From: Streptomyces sp. C10-9-1
GTDB lineage: Bacteria > Actinomycetota > Actinomycetes > Streptomycetales > Streptomycetaceae
Length of the DNA stretch: 64,000 bases
Assembly (NCBI RefSeq): GCF_024497955.1
Contig: NZ_JANHKP010000009.1
Coordinates: 234,262-298,261 of the forward strand
Direction: 5' to 3'
A program made the translations under genes and the position numbers. How positions within the stretch are numbered: the first letter of the stretch is position 1; every line of letters begins with the position of its first letter. The notes under the pieces are model-generated. The model did no database searches. It worked only from the letters and a program-made list of their open reading frames with translations, and was not told the origin of the DNA. Shown piece by piece: positions 1 through 8,470 of the stretch.

Positions 1-114
1 TACCGGGAAGAAGTCCGGATTGCGTCTATATGTTGCCAGAGGGGTGTCGTAGGCGTTGACTGGGGCACACGGCCGAAGCGACCACCTAGACCCCAGACCG
101 ACGGGAGGACGCTC

Positions 115-1578
115 GTGTCCGAGTCGACCCCCAGGGCCCCGTACACCACGAACAACGCCGGCATCCCGGTGGAGAGCGACGAGCACTCGCTGACCGTGGG
201 GCCGGACGGCCCGATCCTGCTCCAGGACCACTACCTGATCGAGAAGATGGCCCAGTTCAACCGCGAACGGGTCCCCGAGCGGGTGGTCCACGCCAAGGGC
301 TCCGGCGCCTACGGCTTCTTCGAAGTGACCAACGACGTATCCCAGTTCACCAAGGCGGACCTCTTCCAACCCGGCAGGCGCACCGAGATGCTGGCCCGGT
401 TCTCGACGGTCGCCGGGGAGCAGGGCTCCCCCGACACCTGGCGCGACCCCCGCGGGTTCGCGCTGAAGTTCTACACCGGGCAGGGCAACTACGACCTGGT
501 CGGCAACAACACCCCGATCTTCTTCGTCCGCGACACGATCAAGTTCCAGGACTTCATCCGGTCGCAGAAGCGCCACCCCGCCACGGGGCTGCGCAGCAAC
601 GACATGCAGTGGGACTTCTGGACGCTCTCGCCGGAGTCGGCCCACCAGGTCACCTGGCTGATGGGCGACCGGGGCATCCCGAGGACCTACCGGCACATGA
701 ACGGCTACGGCTCGCACACCTACATGTGGGTCAACGGCGCCGGCGAGCGCTTCTGGGTGAAGTACCACTTCAAGACCGACCAGGGCATCGACTTCCTGAC
801 CCAGGCCGAGGCGGACGGACTCGCGGGCCAGGACGCCGACCGGCACCGCCGCGACCTGTACGAGTCGATCGCCTCGGGCGACGCGCCCTCCTGGACGCTG
901 AAGGTGCAGATCATGCCCTTCGAGGACGCGGCCGACTACCGCTTCAACCCCTTCGACCTGACGAAGGTGTGGCCGCACGGCGACTACCCCCTGATCGACG
1001 TCGGCCGGATGGTGCTGGACCGGAACCCGGAGGACTACTTCGTCCACATCGAGCAGGCGGCCTTCGAGCCGTCGAACATGGTGCCGGGCATCGGGCCCTC
1101 ACCGGACAAGATGCTGCTCGGGCGGCTCTTCTCGTACCCGGACACGCACCGCTACCGGATCGGCCCGAACTACGCCCAGCTGCCGCCGAACCGGCCCCGT
1201 TCGGCGGTCAACTCGTACGCCAAGGACGGCCCGATGCGCTACGAGCCCTCCAGGGCGTCGCGGCCGTACGCACCGAACTCCTACGGCGGTCCCGCGGCCG
1301 ACGTGGGGCGCTTCGGCGACCCGGCCGGCTGGGCGACGGCGGGTGAGATGGTCCGCGAGGCCACCGCGAGGCACCGCGAGGACGACGACTTCGGCCAGGC
1401 GGGCACGATGGTCCGCGAGGTGCTGGACGACGCGGCGCGGGAGCGGCTGGCCTCCAACATCAGCGGCCATCTGCTCGACGGGGTCACCCGGCCCGTGCTG
1501 GAGCGCGCGCTGCAGTACTGGCGCCAGGTGGACAAGGACCTCGGCGACACCGTCGCCGCGAAGGTCGGCGGCGGCTGA
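115..1578 (+). CDS. katA: Monofunctional haem catalase
   Basis: Disproportionates hydrogen peroxide in the cytoplasm. The 487-residue length fits a small-subunit clade catalase. Visible active-site elements are the distal His59 in a VVHAKG context, Asn132 in VGNNTP, and the proximal haem ligand Tyr341 in [12 protein letters not shown]. The GTG start at 115 has a GGGAGGAC ribosome-binding site just upstream. The gene is the first complete one in the window and is convergent with the penicillin-binding protein gene, the two sharing a long hairpin. The OxyR/AhpCD locus lies 4 kb away, so this is a peroxide-defence neighbourhood. The 114 bases before it presumably hold its promoter; no regulator gene is visible there. 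The assignment is secure; the exact kat symbol is a guess. Confidence 0.96.
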   Translation: MSESTPRAPYTTNNAGIPVESDEHSLTVGPDGPILLQDHYLIEKMAQFNRERVPERVVHAKGSGAYGFFEVTNDVSQFTKADLFQPGRRTEMLARFSTVAGEQGSPDTWRDPRGFALKFYTGQGNYDLVGNNTPIFFVRDTIKFQDFIRSQKRHPATGLRSNDMQWDFWTLSPESAHQVTWLMGDRGIPRTYRHMNGYGSHTYMWVNGAGERFWVKYHFKTDQGIDFLTQAEADGLAGQDADRHRRDLYESIASGDAPSWTLKVQIMPFEDAADYRFNPFDLTKVWPHGDYPLIDVGRMVLDRNPEDYFVHIEQAAFEPSNMVPGIGPSPDKMLLGRLFSYPDTHRYRIGPNYAQLPPNRPRSAVNSYAKDGPMRYEPSRASRPYAPNSYGGPAADVGRFGDPAGWATAGEMVREATARHREDDDFGQAGTMVREVLDDAARERLASNISGHLLDGVTRPVLERALQYWRQVDKDLGDTVAAKVGGG

Positions 1579-1592
1579 GGGCCCCGGGCACG

Positions 1593-1633
1593 GCGACGGC
1601 GGCGCCCCGCAGGCTGCGGGGCGCCGCCGTCGC
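1593..1633. terminator. Bidirectional hairpin between katA and the PBP gene
   Basis: A perfect 19-bp inverted repeat (1593-1611 and 1615-1633) with a 3-nt loop lies between two convergent genes. There is no T-tract, as is usual in Streptomyces. It can serve both genes. Confidence 0.85.
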
Positions 1634-1655
1634 GGTCGCCGGGAGGGGGCGGGCC

Positions 1656-3881
1656 TCAGCCGCCGCCGTCGCTCCGGGGGCGCTCGCCGCCCTCCTCCGG
1701 CTCCACCGGCGGGGTGAACGTCGTCTCGCCCGTGGGGGTCGGGTCGGGGATCAGCGTCGGGGTGTCGGAGGGCGTGGGGGCGGGCTCCTCCGTGGGGGTG
1801 TCGGAGGGCGTCGGGGTGGGCTCCTCCGTCGGGGTGTCCGACGGCGTCGGGGTGGGCTCCGGCTCCTCGGACTCCGTCTGCGAGGGCCCCGGGTCGGGCT
1901 GGGGGCGTGCGGGTTCCGCCACGTCGAGGTCGAAACGGGCGTCGGAGCCGCCGCCGAGGGCGTCCAGGGTGTAGGCGGCCCAGATCCGGGCCGGGAAGCC
2001 GCCGCCGTTGGCCCGCCCGGAGTCCGCGGTGCCGGTGAGGCTCTTCTGCCCGCCGCCGTCCGCGGTGGACTCGCCGAACAGGGCCACCACGGTGGTCAGT
2101 TCGGGGGTGTAGCCGGCGAACCAGGCCGAGCGGTTCTTCTCGGAGGTGCCGGTCTTCCCGGCCGCCTGGTACGCCGGGGACGCGGCCGCGACGCCGGAGC
2201 CGGACCGGACCACGCCGGTGAGGCCGGCGGTGACGGTGTCGGCGGTCTCGCGGCTGATCACCTGGCGGCCGACCGCCTCGGGCATCTCGATGGTGCGGTC
2301 GTTGTGCTCGGCCCTGGCCACGATGGAGGGGGTGACCTTCTTCCCGTGGTTGTCCAGGGTCGCGTAGACGCCGGCCATGTCCCAGGTGGAGGCGTACATG
2401 GTGCCCAGCGAGATGGCCGGGACCTCGGGGAAGTTGAGATCCTGCATACCGAGGTCGAGGGCCGTCTTCTTCACCCGGTCCAGGCCGACGTCGACGGCCA
2501 TCTGCGCGAAGGAGGAGTTGATCGACCGTTCGAGCGAGGTCTGGACGCTCACCGGCCCGTGGCTGCGCCCGAGGTCGTTCTGCGGGGCGAAGGGGACGTC
2601 GCTGCCGACCACGGGGCGGCGGCTGGTGCCGTCGTAGACCGTGTTCAGGCCGATGGGCCGGCCGCCCTGGGTCTCGGAGCCGTTCTCCAGGGCGGAGGCG
2701 AAGACCACGGGCTTGAAGGTGGAGGCCGGCTGGTAGTCGCGGCGGGTGGCGTTGGAGAGCCAGTGCTGCGTGGCGTCCACGCCGCCGTAGAGGGCGACGA
2801 CCTTGCCGGTCTTCGGGTCGACGGAGGTGGCGCCCGCCTGCACGGTGGCGTCGACCTCGCTCCCCTCGCGGTCGAGCCTGGACTCCAACTGCTCCTCGAC
2901 CGCCTCCTCCAGGGCCTTCTGGCGCTTGGAGTCGATGTTGAGCGTGATCGTCCAGCCGCCGGCGTCGAGGTCCTCCTCGCCGAGGCCCTCCCGCGCCAGT
3001 TCCTTCTTGGCGGCGTCGACCAGGTAGCCGGTCTGCCCCTCCATGCCGGGTGCGGGCCGCGGGTCCTCGGGCACCGGGAAGGTCAGCCCGGCGCGCTTGC
3101 CCGCGTCCAGCCAGCCCTCCTCGACCATGTTGTCGAGGACGTACTCCCAGCGCGCCTCGACCATCTTCTTGCCCTTGTCGGAGGCGGCGGTCCAGTCGTA
3201 CTGGCTGGGCGCCTGGAGCAGCGCGGCGAGGTAGGCGCCCTGGGCGACGTCCAGCCGGTCGGCGTCCACCCGGTAGTAGGCCTGGGCGGCCGCCTGGATG
3301 CCGTAGGCGTTGCGCCCGTAGTAGCTGGTGTTGATGTAGCCGGCGAGGATCTCCGACTTGGTCTTCTGCTGGTCGACCTTGAGCGAGATCACCAGCTCCT
3401 TGAGCTTGCGGGTGACCGTCTGGTCCTGGTCCAGGTAGTAGTTCTTGACGTACTGCTGGGTGATCGTCGACCCGCCCTGCTTGCCCTGGCCTGTGAGCGT
3501 GTTCTTGACCCCGCGGAGCGTGCCCTTGACGTCCACGCCGGAGTCCTCGAAGAAGCTCTTGTTCTCCGCGGCGACGAAGGTGTACTGCACGTCGCGGGGG
3601 ATCTCCTCCAGGCCGACGATCTCGCGGTTGACCTCGCCCGTGCGGGCCAGCACCGTGCCGTCGCTGTACTTGTAGATGTTGGACTGCATCTCGGCCTCGG
3701 CGTTGGCGGCCGGGACCGGGACCATCAGGTAGACGACGAGGAACGCGCCCATCCCCAGCAGGCACAGGGCGAAGAACGTCCCCACCAGCTTCCGCCAGGT
3801 GAAGAGCCGGCGTATCCCGGATGCCCCCGTCCGGCGCGCATCGCGCTGCCCCGGGGCCTGTTGCCCGTCCGCTCGGCCCAT
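1656..3881 (-). CDS. Class A penicillin-binding protein (transglycosylase/transpeptidase)
   Basis: Polymerises and crosslinks peptidoglycan outside the membrane. The 741-residue protein has a short cytoplasmic N-terminus and one membrane segment (about 31-53). A GT51 glycosyltransferase domain follows with catalytic Glu106 in the AAENKSFFED motif. The transpeptidase domain has STFK (387-390, catalytic Ser387), SIN (453-455) and KTG (576-578). After residue ~650 comes a Pro/Thr/Ser/Glu tail built of 12-residue repeats, presumably an extended wall-spanning region. The ATG start at 3881 is followed by a basic stretch before the membrane anchor. It is transcribed alone, divergent from the SPFH gene. 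The family assignment is secure, but which of the several Streptomyces class A PBPs this is cannot be said. Confidence 0.95.
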   Translation of the reverse strand: MGRADGQQAPGQRDARRTGASGIRRLFTWRKLVGTFFALCLLGMGAFLVVYLMVPVPAANAEAEMQSNIYKYSDGTVLARTGEVNREIVGLEEIPRDVQYTFVAAENKSFFEDSGVDVKGTLRGVKNTLTGQGKQGGSTITQQYVKNYYLDQDQTVTRKLKELVISLKVDQQKTKSEILAGYINTSYYGRNAYGIQAAAQAYYRVDADRLDVAQGAYLAALLQAPSQYDWTAASDKGKKMVEARWEYVLDNMVEEGWLDAGKRAGLTFPVPEDPRPAPGMEGQTGYLVDAAKKELAREGLGEEDLDAGGWTITLNIDSKRQKALEEAVEEQLESRLDREGSEVDATVQAGATSVDPKTGKVVALYGGVDATQHWLSNATRRDYQPASTFKPVVFASALENGSETQGGRPIGLNTVYDGTSRRPVVGSDVPFAPQNDLGRSHGPVSVQTSLERSINSSFAQMAVDVGLDRVKKTALDLGMQDLNFPEVPAISLGTMYASTWDMAGVYATLDNHGKKVTPSIVARAEHNDRTIEMPEAVGRQVISRETADTVTAGLTGVVRSGSGVAAASPAYQAAGKTGTSEKNRSAWFAGYTPELTTVVALFGESTADGGGQKSLTGTADSGRANGGGFPARIWAAYTLDALGGGSDARFDLDVAEPARPQPDPGPSQTESEEPEPTPTPSDTPTEEPTPTPSDTPTEEPAPTPSDTPTLIPDPTPTGETTFTPPVEPEEGGERPRSDGGG
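1756..1860 (-). repeat. 36-bp tandem repeat in the PBP tail
   Basis: Nearly three 36-bp units (1756-1791, 1792-1827, 1828-1860) encode copies of a Ser-Asp-Thr-Pro-Thr-Glu-Glu-Pro-rich 12-residue unit. The units differ at only a few bases, suggesting recent expansion by slippage. Confidence 0.85.
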
Positions 3882-4089
3882 CGCTTCGCAGCCCCGCTCT
3901 CTCGTCGTCGCATCCGTGGTCGGCGGCCGCCCCCCACCGGTGTCGGGCGGCCCGGAATCAGCTCAGAAAGGTAACACCGGCGAGTGCGACAAAGGCGCCG
4001 CGATCCGCTCTTTTCATGACGTGACAATCAGCACCTCTCCCGAGGGAACCGACTCACCACGGGGCCGAAGGGTTGCCATCCGAGATTAT

Positions 4090-4099
4090 GTGATATCAC
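4090..4099. promoter_or_regulatory. Palindrome GTGATATCAC upstream of the SPFH operon
   Basis: A perfect 10-bp palindrome lies in an unusually AT-rich patch about 65 bp before the SPFH start. Position and symmetry suggest an operator. The ribbon-helix-helix protein encoded in the same operon is an obvious but untested candidate to bind it. Confidence 0.5.
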
Positions 4100-4163
4100 T
4101 TTGCTAGAGGTTGCGAGGGTGCCGGAACGCGCCGCGCACACGACGACAGGACGGGGAGAGGCC

Positions 4164-5177
4164 ATGGCGGGGACAGGGATCGGCACGGACAGGGACGGCG
4201 CCGCGGAGGAGGCCGCACGGGCGGCCGTCCACCCGGGCGGCCTGCCGGAGGGACCGGCGGACGCGCCCCGGAACGGGCCCCGGATGCCCGCCCCGCGGGT
4301 GCGGGAGTTCCCCGCCCACAGCATCGGGGGCGGACTCGCCCTGCTGCTCGGGCTGCTGGGGCTCGCGGTCGGCGCGCTGCTGGTGTTCTCCGCCGTCCCC
4401 GTGGAGTCCGCGGGCGGCAAGGCGGCGCTGATCGTCACCGGCCTCCTGGTCGGCCTGCTGGCCCTGCTCGCGATGGCCGGGCTCAACATGGTCGCCCCCG
4501 GCGAGGCCCGTGTGGTCCAGCTCTTCGGCCGCTACCGGGGCACCATCCGCACCGACGGGCTGCGCTGGGTCAACCCGCTCACCTCGCGCGCCAAGATCTC
4601 CACCCGGGTGCGCAACCACGAGACCGCGGTACTGAAGGTCAACGACGCCTACGGCAACCCGATCGAGCTGGCGGCCGTGGTGGTGTGGAAGGTCGACGAC
4701 ACCGCGCAGGCCGTGTTCGAGGTCGACGACTTCCTGGAGTTCGTCTCCACCCAGACCGAGGCGGCCGTGCGCCACATCGCCATCGAGTACCCCTACGACG
4801 CCCACGAGGAGGACGGCCTCTCCCTGCGCGGCAACGCCGAGGAGATCACCGAGAAGCTGGCGGTCGAACTGCGGGCGCGGGTGGAGGCGGCCGGTGTCGC
4901 CATCATCGAGTCCCGCTTCACGCACCTCGCCTACGCCCCCGAGATCGCCTCCGCCATGCTCCAGCGCCAGCAGGCGGGTGCGGTGGTCGCCGCCCGGCGC
5001 CAGATCGTCGACGGCGCGGTGGGCATGGTGGAGGCGGCCCTCAACAAGCTCACCGAGCAGGACATCGTGGAGCTGGATCCCGAGCGCAAGGCGGCCATGG
5101 TCTCCAACCTGCTGGTCGTCCTCTGCGGCGACCGCGCCGCGCAGCCGGTCGTCAACACGGGCACCCTGTACCAGTGA
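4164..5177 (+). CDS. SPFH (band 7/stomatin-like) membrane protein
   Basis: A 337-residue protein with a hydrophilic N-terminus, two adjacent hydrophobic segments (about residues 54-80 and 85-110), then an SPFH domain recognisable from the stretch GEARVVQLFGRYRGT and the alternating charged segment that follows. SPFH proteins assemble into membrane microdomain scaffolds; the specific role here is unknown. I chose the ATG at 4164, just after a GGGGAGAG site; an upstream in-frame TTG at 4101 would add 21 residues but lacks a site. The stop overlaps the GTG of the next small gene by 4 nt, so the two are translationally coupled. A palindrome sits in the promoter. Confidence 0.88.
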   Translation: MAGTGIGTDRDGAAEEAARAAVHPGGLPEGPADAPRNGPRMPAPRVREFPAHSIGGGLALLLGLLGLAVGALLVFSAVPVESAGGKAALIVTGLLVGLLALLAMAGLNMVAPGEARVVQLFGRYRGTIRTDGLRWVNPLTSRAKISTRVRNHETAVLKVNDAYGNPIELAAVVVWKVDDTAQAVFEVDDFLEFVSTQTEAAVRHIAIEYPYDAHEEDGLSLRGNAEEITEKLAVELRARVEAAGVAIIESRFTHLAYAPEIASAMLQRQQAGAVVAARRQIVDGAVGMVEAALNKLTEQDIVELDPERKAAMVSNLLVVLCGDRAAQPVVNTGTLYQ

Positions 5178-5422
5178 CACCGCCTCCCCCGCCCCCGCCC
5201 GGAGGGCGCAAGCAGATCCTCCTCCGCCTCGACCCCGCGGTCCACGAGGCCCTGGCCCGCTGGGCCGGCGAGGAACTGCGCAGCGCCAACGCCCAGATCG
5301 AGTACCTGCTGCGGCGGGCCCTGGCGGAGGCCGGGAGGCTGCCGGGGAACGCCGCCCCGCAGGCCCGCCGCGGGCGGCCGCCGCGCAGACCGGCCCCCGG
5401 GGACGGCGGCACGGGATCCTGA
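5174..5422 (+). CDS. Ribbon-helix-helix (Arc/HicB-like) small protein
   Basis: An 82-residue protein starting at a GTG that overlaps the SPFH stop (GTGA). After a Pro-rich start it has a strand KQILLRLDP followed by two helices (about residues 18-45, with NAQIEYLLRRAL), the layout of Arc/MetJ/CopG ribbon-helix-helix DNA-binding proteins and of HicB antitoxin C-termini. The C-terminal tail is basic and disordered-looking. No toxin partner is adjacent, so a toxin-antitoxin role is not supported. Autoregulation of the SPFH operon is my inference from coupling and from the palindrome upstream. Confidence 0.75.
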   Translation: MTPPPPPPPGGRKQILLRLDPAVHEALARWAGEELRSANAQIEYLLRRALAEAGRLPGNAAPQARRGRPPRRPAPGDGGTGS

Positions 5423-5453
5423 GGCGGGGGTGCGGACGCAGCGGACGGCCCGC

Positions 5454-6395
5454 TCAGTCCGCGACCCGCACGGGCAGGGAGCCCAGGGCCTCCCGGAGCG
5501 CCTGCGCGAACTCGGCGAACTCGCCCCCGCGAGCGGCCCCCGTGCGCATCGCGAGGGCGATCCGGCGGGACGGCGCCGGTGCGGCGAACCACCCGGTCCG
5601 CAGGTCTCCGCGCCCCGCCTCGACGGCCACCGCCGTGCGGGGCAGCAGGGTCACGCCCATGCCCCCGGCGACCAGCTGGACCAGGGTGGCGAGCCCGGCT
5701 GCCGTGGTGGTGACGGGCGCCCCCTCGGTCCGGCCGGCTTCCCTGCAGACGTCCAGGGCCTGGTCGCGCAGGCAGTGCCCTTCGTCCAGGAGCAGCAGGG
5801 GGAGTTCCCGCAGCACCTCCCGGGGGAGGCCCTCGCGCCCGCCGAGCGGGTGCCCGGTCGGCGTCACCAGGACGAAGTCCTCGTCGAAGAGAGGCAGTTC
5901 CGCCACCCCCGGCACACCGAGCGGGACGGCGAGCAGCAGCAGGTCCAGGCGGCCGGCGGTGAGCCCGTCGAGCAGCGAGGAGGTCTGCTCCTCGTGGACC
6001 TGGAGGTCCAGCTCGGGATAGCGCCTGCGCACCAGGCGCAGCACCGTGGGCAGCAGGTACGGCGCGACGGTGGGGATCACACCGAGCCGCAGCACGCCGG
6101 TGAACGGCGCCCGCACGGCCTCCGCCTCCTCCATCAGCTCGCCGACCGCGTCGAGCACCGCCTTGGCCCGCACCGCCAGCCGCTCCCCGGCCGGGGAGAG
6201 CAGCACCTTGCGGGTGGTGCGCTCCAGCAGCTGCACACCCAGCCCCTCCTCCAGGGCCGAGACCGCACCGGAGAGCGCGGGCTGGCTCATCCCGATCGCC
6301 GCCGCGGCATCGCGGAAGTGGAGGTACTCGGCCACCGCCGCGAAGGCCCGCAGTTGCGCGAGACTCGGCTGTTTGCCCCGGTTCGCCGCCACCAC
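5454..6395 (-). CDS. oxyR: OxyR, LysR-type peroxide sensor
   Basis: A 313-residue LysR-type regulator: N-terminal winged helix-turn-helix (about 10-65, with AAAIGMSQPALSGAVS) and a substrate-binding-like sensor domain. Two cysteines, Cys208 and Cys217, lie in DEGHCLRDQALDVC, the spacing and context of the OxyR redox pair that forms a disulfide on peroxide exposure. I chose the first of two tandem GTG codons, at 6395, with GGAGGTGG 6 nt upstream. The gene is divergent from ahpC-ahpD, the classic Streptomyces arrangement in which oxidised OxyR activates ahpCD and its own gene. It converges with the ribbon-helix-helix gene. Confidence 0.96.
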   Translation of the reverse strand: MVAANRGKQPSLAQLRAFAAVAEYLHFRDAAAAIGMSQPALSGAVSALEEGLGVQLLERTTRKVLLSPAGERLAVRAKAVLDAVGELMEEAEAVRAPFTGVLRLGVIPTVAPYLLPTVLRLVRRRYPELDLQVHEEQTSSLLDGLTAGRLDLLLLAVPLGVPGVAELPLFDEDFVLVTPTGHPLGGREGLPREVLRELPLLLLDEGHCLRDQALDVCREAGRTEGAPVTTTAAGLATLVQLVAGGMGVTLLPRTAVAVEAGRGDLRTGWFAAPAPSRRIALAMRTGAARGGEFAEFAQALREALGSLPVRVAD

Positions 6396-6409
6396 TGATA
6401 ACCACCTCC

Positions 6410-6444
6410 GATCGCGATGACCGAGTCTAGCTATTTCCGCGATC
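6410..6444. promoter_or_regulatory. Candidate OxyR operator between oxyR and ahpC
   Basis: The divergent region contains an inverted repeat GATCGCG (6410-6416) and CGCGATC (6438-6444) around an AT-rich core with TCTAGCTATT. An OxyR tetramer site spans roughly this length, but the match to the ATAG-N7-CTAT consensus is only partial. Confidence 0.5.
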
Positions 6445-6527
6445 AATGCACCCTGTGCCACCATCAAGACCTGTCCAACCCCCATGGAAGACCCCAAAAG
6501 GGACCTTCCTGTATGCAAGGAGAGCGC

Positions 6528-7082
6528 GTGCTCACTGTCGGTGACCAGTTCCCCACGTTCGAGCTGACCGCCTGCGTCTCGCTGGAGAGCGGCAAGGAGT
6601 TCGAGACGATCACCCACAAGTCCTACGAGGGCAAGTGGAAGGTCGTCTTCGCGTGGCCGAAGGACTTCACCTTCGTCTGCCCGACCGAGATCGCCGCCTT
6701 CGGCAAGCTGAACGAGGAGTTCGCCGACCGCGACGCCCAGGTCCTCGGCTTCTCCGGCGACTCCGAGTTCGTCCACCACGCCTGGCGCAAGGACCACGAC
6801 GACCTGCGCGACCTGCCCTTCCCCATGATGGCGGACTCCAGGCACGAGCTGATGCGCGACCTCGGCATCGAGGGTGAGGACGGCTTCGCGCAGCGCGCCG
6901 TCTTCATCGTCGACCCGAACAACGAGATCCAGTTCACCATGGTGACGGCCGGCTCCGTGGGCCGTAACCCCAAGGAGGTCCTGCGGGTCCTGGACGCGCT
7001 CCAGACCGACGAGCTGTGCCCCTGCAACTGGACCAAGGGCGAGACCACCCTGGACCCGGTCGCCCTCCTGGCCGGTGAGTGA
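6528..7082 (+). CDS. ahpC: Alkyl hydroperoxide reductase AhpC (2-Cys peroxiredoxin)
   Basis: A 184-residue typical 2-Cys peroxiredoxin that reduces hydrogen peroxide and organic hydroperoxides. The peroxidatic Cys51 is in TFVCPTEI; the C-terminus holds a CPC pair in DELCPCNW, containing the resolving cysteine. I chose the GTG at 6528, preceded by AAGGAGA, because it restores the conserved MLTVGDQFP start. An upstream extension would run through the promoter. It is followed 2 nt later by ahpD, which supplies reducing power in actinobacteria in place of AhpF. Expression is expected to be OxyR-dependent from the divergent region. Confidence 0.97.
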   Translation: MLTVGDQFPTFELTACVSLESGKEFETITHKSYEGKWKVVFAWPKDFTFVCPTEIAAFGKLNEEFADRDAQVLGFSGDSEFVHHAWRKDHDDLRDLPFPMMADSRHELMRDLGIEGEDGFAQRAVFIVDPNNEIQFTMVTAGSVGRNPKEVLRVLDALQTDELCPCNWTKGETTLDPVALLAGE

Positions 7083-7084
7083 CG

Positions 7085-7618
7085 ATGGCCCTCGCCGAGC
7101 TGAAGTCCGCCATACCGGACTACGCGAAGGACCTGCGCCTCAACCTCGGATCCGTCATCGGCAACAGCGAGCTGCCGCAGCAGCAGCTGTGGGGCACCGT
7201 GCTGGCGTGCGCCATCGCCGCGCGCTCGCCGCGGGTGCTGCGCGAGCTGGAGCCTGAGGCCAAGGCCAACCTGAAGCCGGAGGCGTACACCGCCGCCAAG
7301 TCCGCCGCCGCGGTCATGGCGATGAACAACGTCTTCTACCGGACCCGGCACCTGCTGTCGGACCCGGAGTACGGCACCCTGCGCGCGGGCCTGCGGATGA
7401 ACGTCATCGGCAACCCGGGCGTGGAGAAGGTCGACTTCGAGCTGTGGTCGCTCGCCGTCTCGGCGGTCAACGGCTGCGGCCAGTGCCTCGACTCGCACGA
7501 GCAGGTGCTGCGCAAGGCCGGAGTGGACCGGGAGACCGTCCAGGAGGCCTTCAAGATCGCCGCGGTGATCCAGGCCGTGGCCACCACGCTGGACGCCGAG
7601 GCGGTCATCGCCGAGTAG
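7085..7618 (+). CDS. ahpD: AhpD alkylhydroperoxidase, carboxymuconolactone decarboxylase fold
   Basis: A 177-residue all-helical AhpD protein. The active site is CGQC (Cys131, Cys134) with His138 in CLDSH and Glu119 in FELWSL, matching the Glu-Cys-Cys-His relay known from Mycobacterium tuberculosis AhpD. It connects lipoamide-type reductant to AhpC. I favour the ATG at 7085; an in-frame GTG at 7079 overlaps the ahpC stop and would add two residues. The operon ends in a strong hairpin just downstream. Confidence 0.97.
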   Translation: MALAELKSAIPDYAKDLRLNLGSVIGNSELPQQQLWGTVLACAIAARSPRVLRELEPEAKANLKPEAYTAAKSAAAVMAMNNVFYRTRHLLSDPEYGTLRAGLRMNVIGNPGVEKVDFELWSLAVSAVNGCGQCLDSHEQVLRKAGVDRETVQEAFKIAAVIQAVATTLDAEAVIAE

Positions 7619-7638
7619 GCGCGCCGCCCCGCGACGAC

Positions 7639-7672
7639 GGGCCCCGCCGGATCGGACGATCCGGCGGGGCCC
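7639..7672. terminator. Hairpin after ahpD
   Basis: A perfect 15-bp inverted repeat (7639-7653 and 7658-7672) with a 4-nt loop follows ahpD and faces the convergent gene ending at 7703. It probably terminates both. Confidence 0.85.
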
Positions 7673-7702
7673 CGCGTGCTTCCCGGCGGCTCCCCGGCCG
7701 GT

Positions 7703-8470
7703 TCAGCCGTCCGCCTTCAGCCGGTCGAGCAGGGCGCGCACGTCATCGACCAGGTCGCCCTCCAGCCGGGAGACGTCCAGGAGCGGCTCGCCCGTGCCGT
7801 AGTCGATGTCGCCGGAGAGGACGAGGCGGACCTCCGCCTGGCCGTCCAGCACGTCCAGGGTGATCTCCGAGGCCCCCGCCACCACGAAGGCCCGTTCGCC
7901 CGGACCGTCGAGTTCGCGCACCTCCGTGCCCGGTTCCCACATCTCGTGCCGGGCGCGGACCGTCGACTCGAACTCCGGCTCGGGGTCGAGGCCCTTGTGG
8001 AGGATGTAGGAGACGTACAGGGTGGGCATCGAGCCGAGCTCGTTCCCCTCCTCGTCCACGGGGACCTCGTAGCCGACGGGGCGCAGGGACCGGATGCAGC
8101 TGGCCTCGTCGCGCGCCACATGGCTGAAGGACTCCGACTGGCCGCGGTCCTCGAAGGGGCCGACGGCCTCGCGGATGCCCGCGAGCTCGGTGCGCTCGCA
8201 CAGGTCCTCCACCGCCCGGTAGGCGCCGGGGTCGAGGGCCAGACGCTGGTAGGCGGTGAGCCCCACGGCCCACAGCGCGGAGGCGGCCAGGGCACCGCCG
8301 AACGCCCACCACCAGGCCGGACGCCGCCGGAGACCGCCCGGCGCCCCGGCGCCCCCGGTGACCGTGTCCCCGGCGTCCGGCTCCGGGGGACGTCCCGGGC
8401 CGACGGCACCCGGCCGGTCGCCGGGGCGCTCGAAGGGCTCGTCCCCCACGAGTTCGGGCTCGGAGATCAC
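7703..8470 (-). CDS. Single-pass membrane protein of unknown function
   Basis: A 255-residue protein: a Pro/Gly-rich cytoplasmic N-terminus, one membrane segment near residues 53-73 (WWWAFGGALAASALWAVGL), and a ~180-residue acidic extracytoplasmic domain with two cysteines (CERTEL, SCIRSL) that could form a disulfide. I do not recognise the domain. The GTG start at 8470 has GGAGGAG upstream and overlaps the stop of the AI-2E-type permease gene by 4 nt, so the two genes are coupled and may act together. The function is unknown. Confidence 0.78.
   Translation of the reverse strand: MISEPELVGDEPFERPGDRPGAVGPGRPPEPDAGDTVTGGAGAPGGLRRRPAWWWAFGGALAASALWAVGLTAYQRLALDPGAYRAVEDLCERTELAGIREAVGPFEDRGQSESFSHVARDEASCIRSLRPVGYEVPVDEEGNELGSMPTLYVSYILHKGLDPEPEFESTVRARHEMWEPGTEVRELDGPGERAFVVAGASEITLDVLDGQAEVRLVLSGDIDYGTGEPLLDVSRLEGDLVDDVRALLDRLKADG

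Noticed and set aside
1099..3765. An 888-codon minus-strand frame overlapping katA and the PBP gene
   Set aside because: It is frame-shifted from the PBP gene, Arg/Pro/Gly-rich, and runs antisense through catalase; the PBP frame has all catalytic motifs.
5174..5422. Toxin-antitoxin module
   Set aside because: The ribbon-helix-helix protein has no toxin neighbour; its partner is an SPFH membrane protein.
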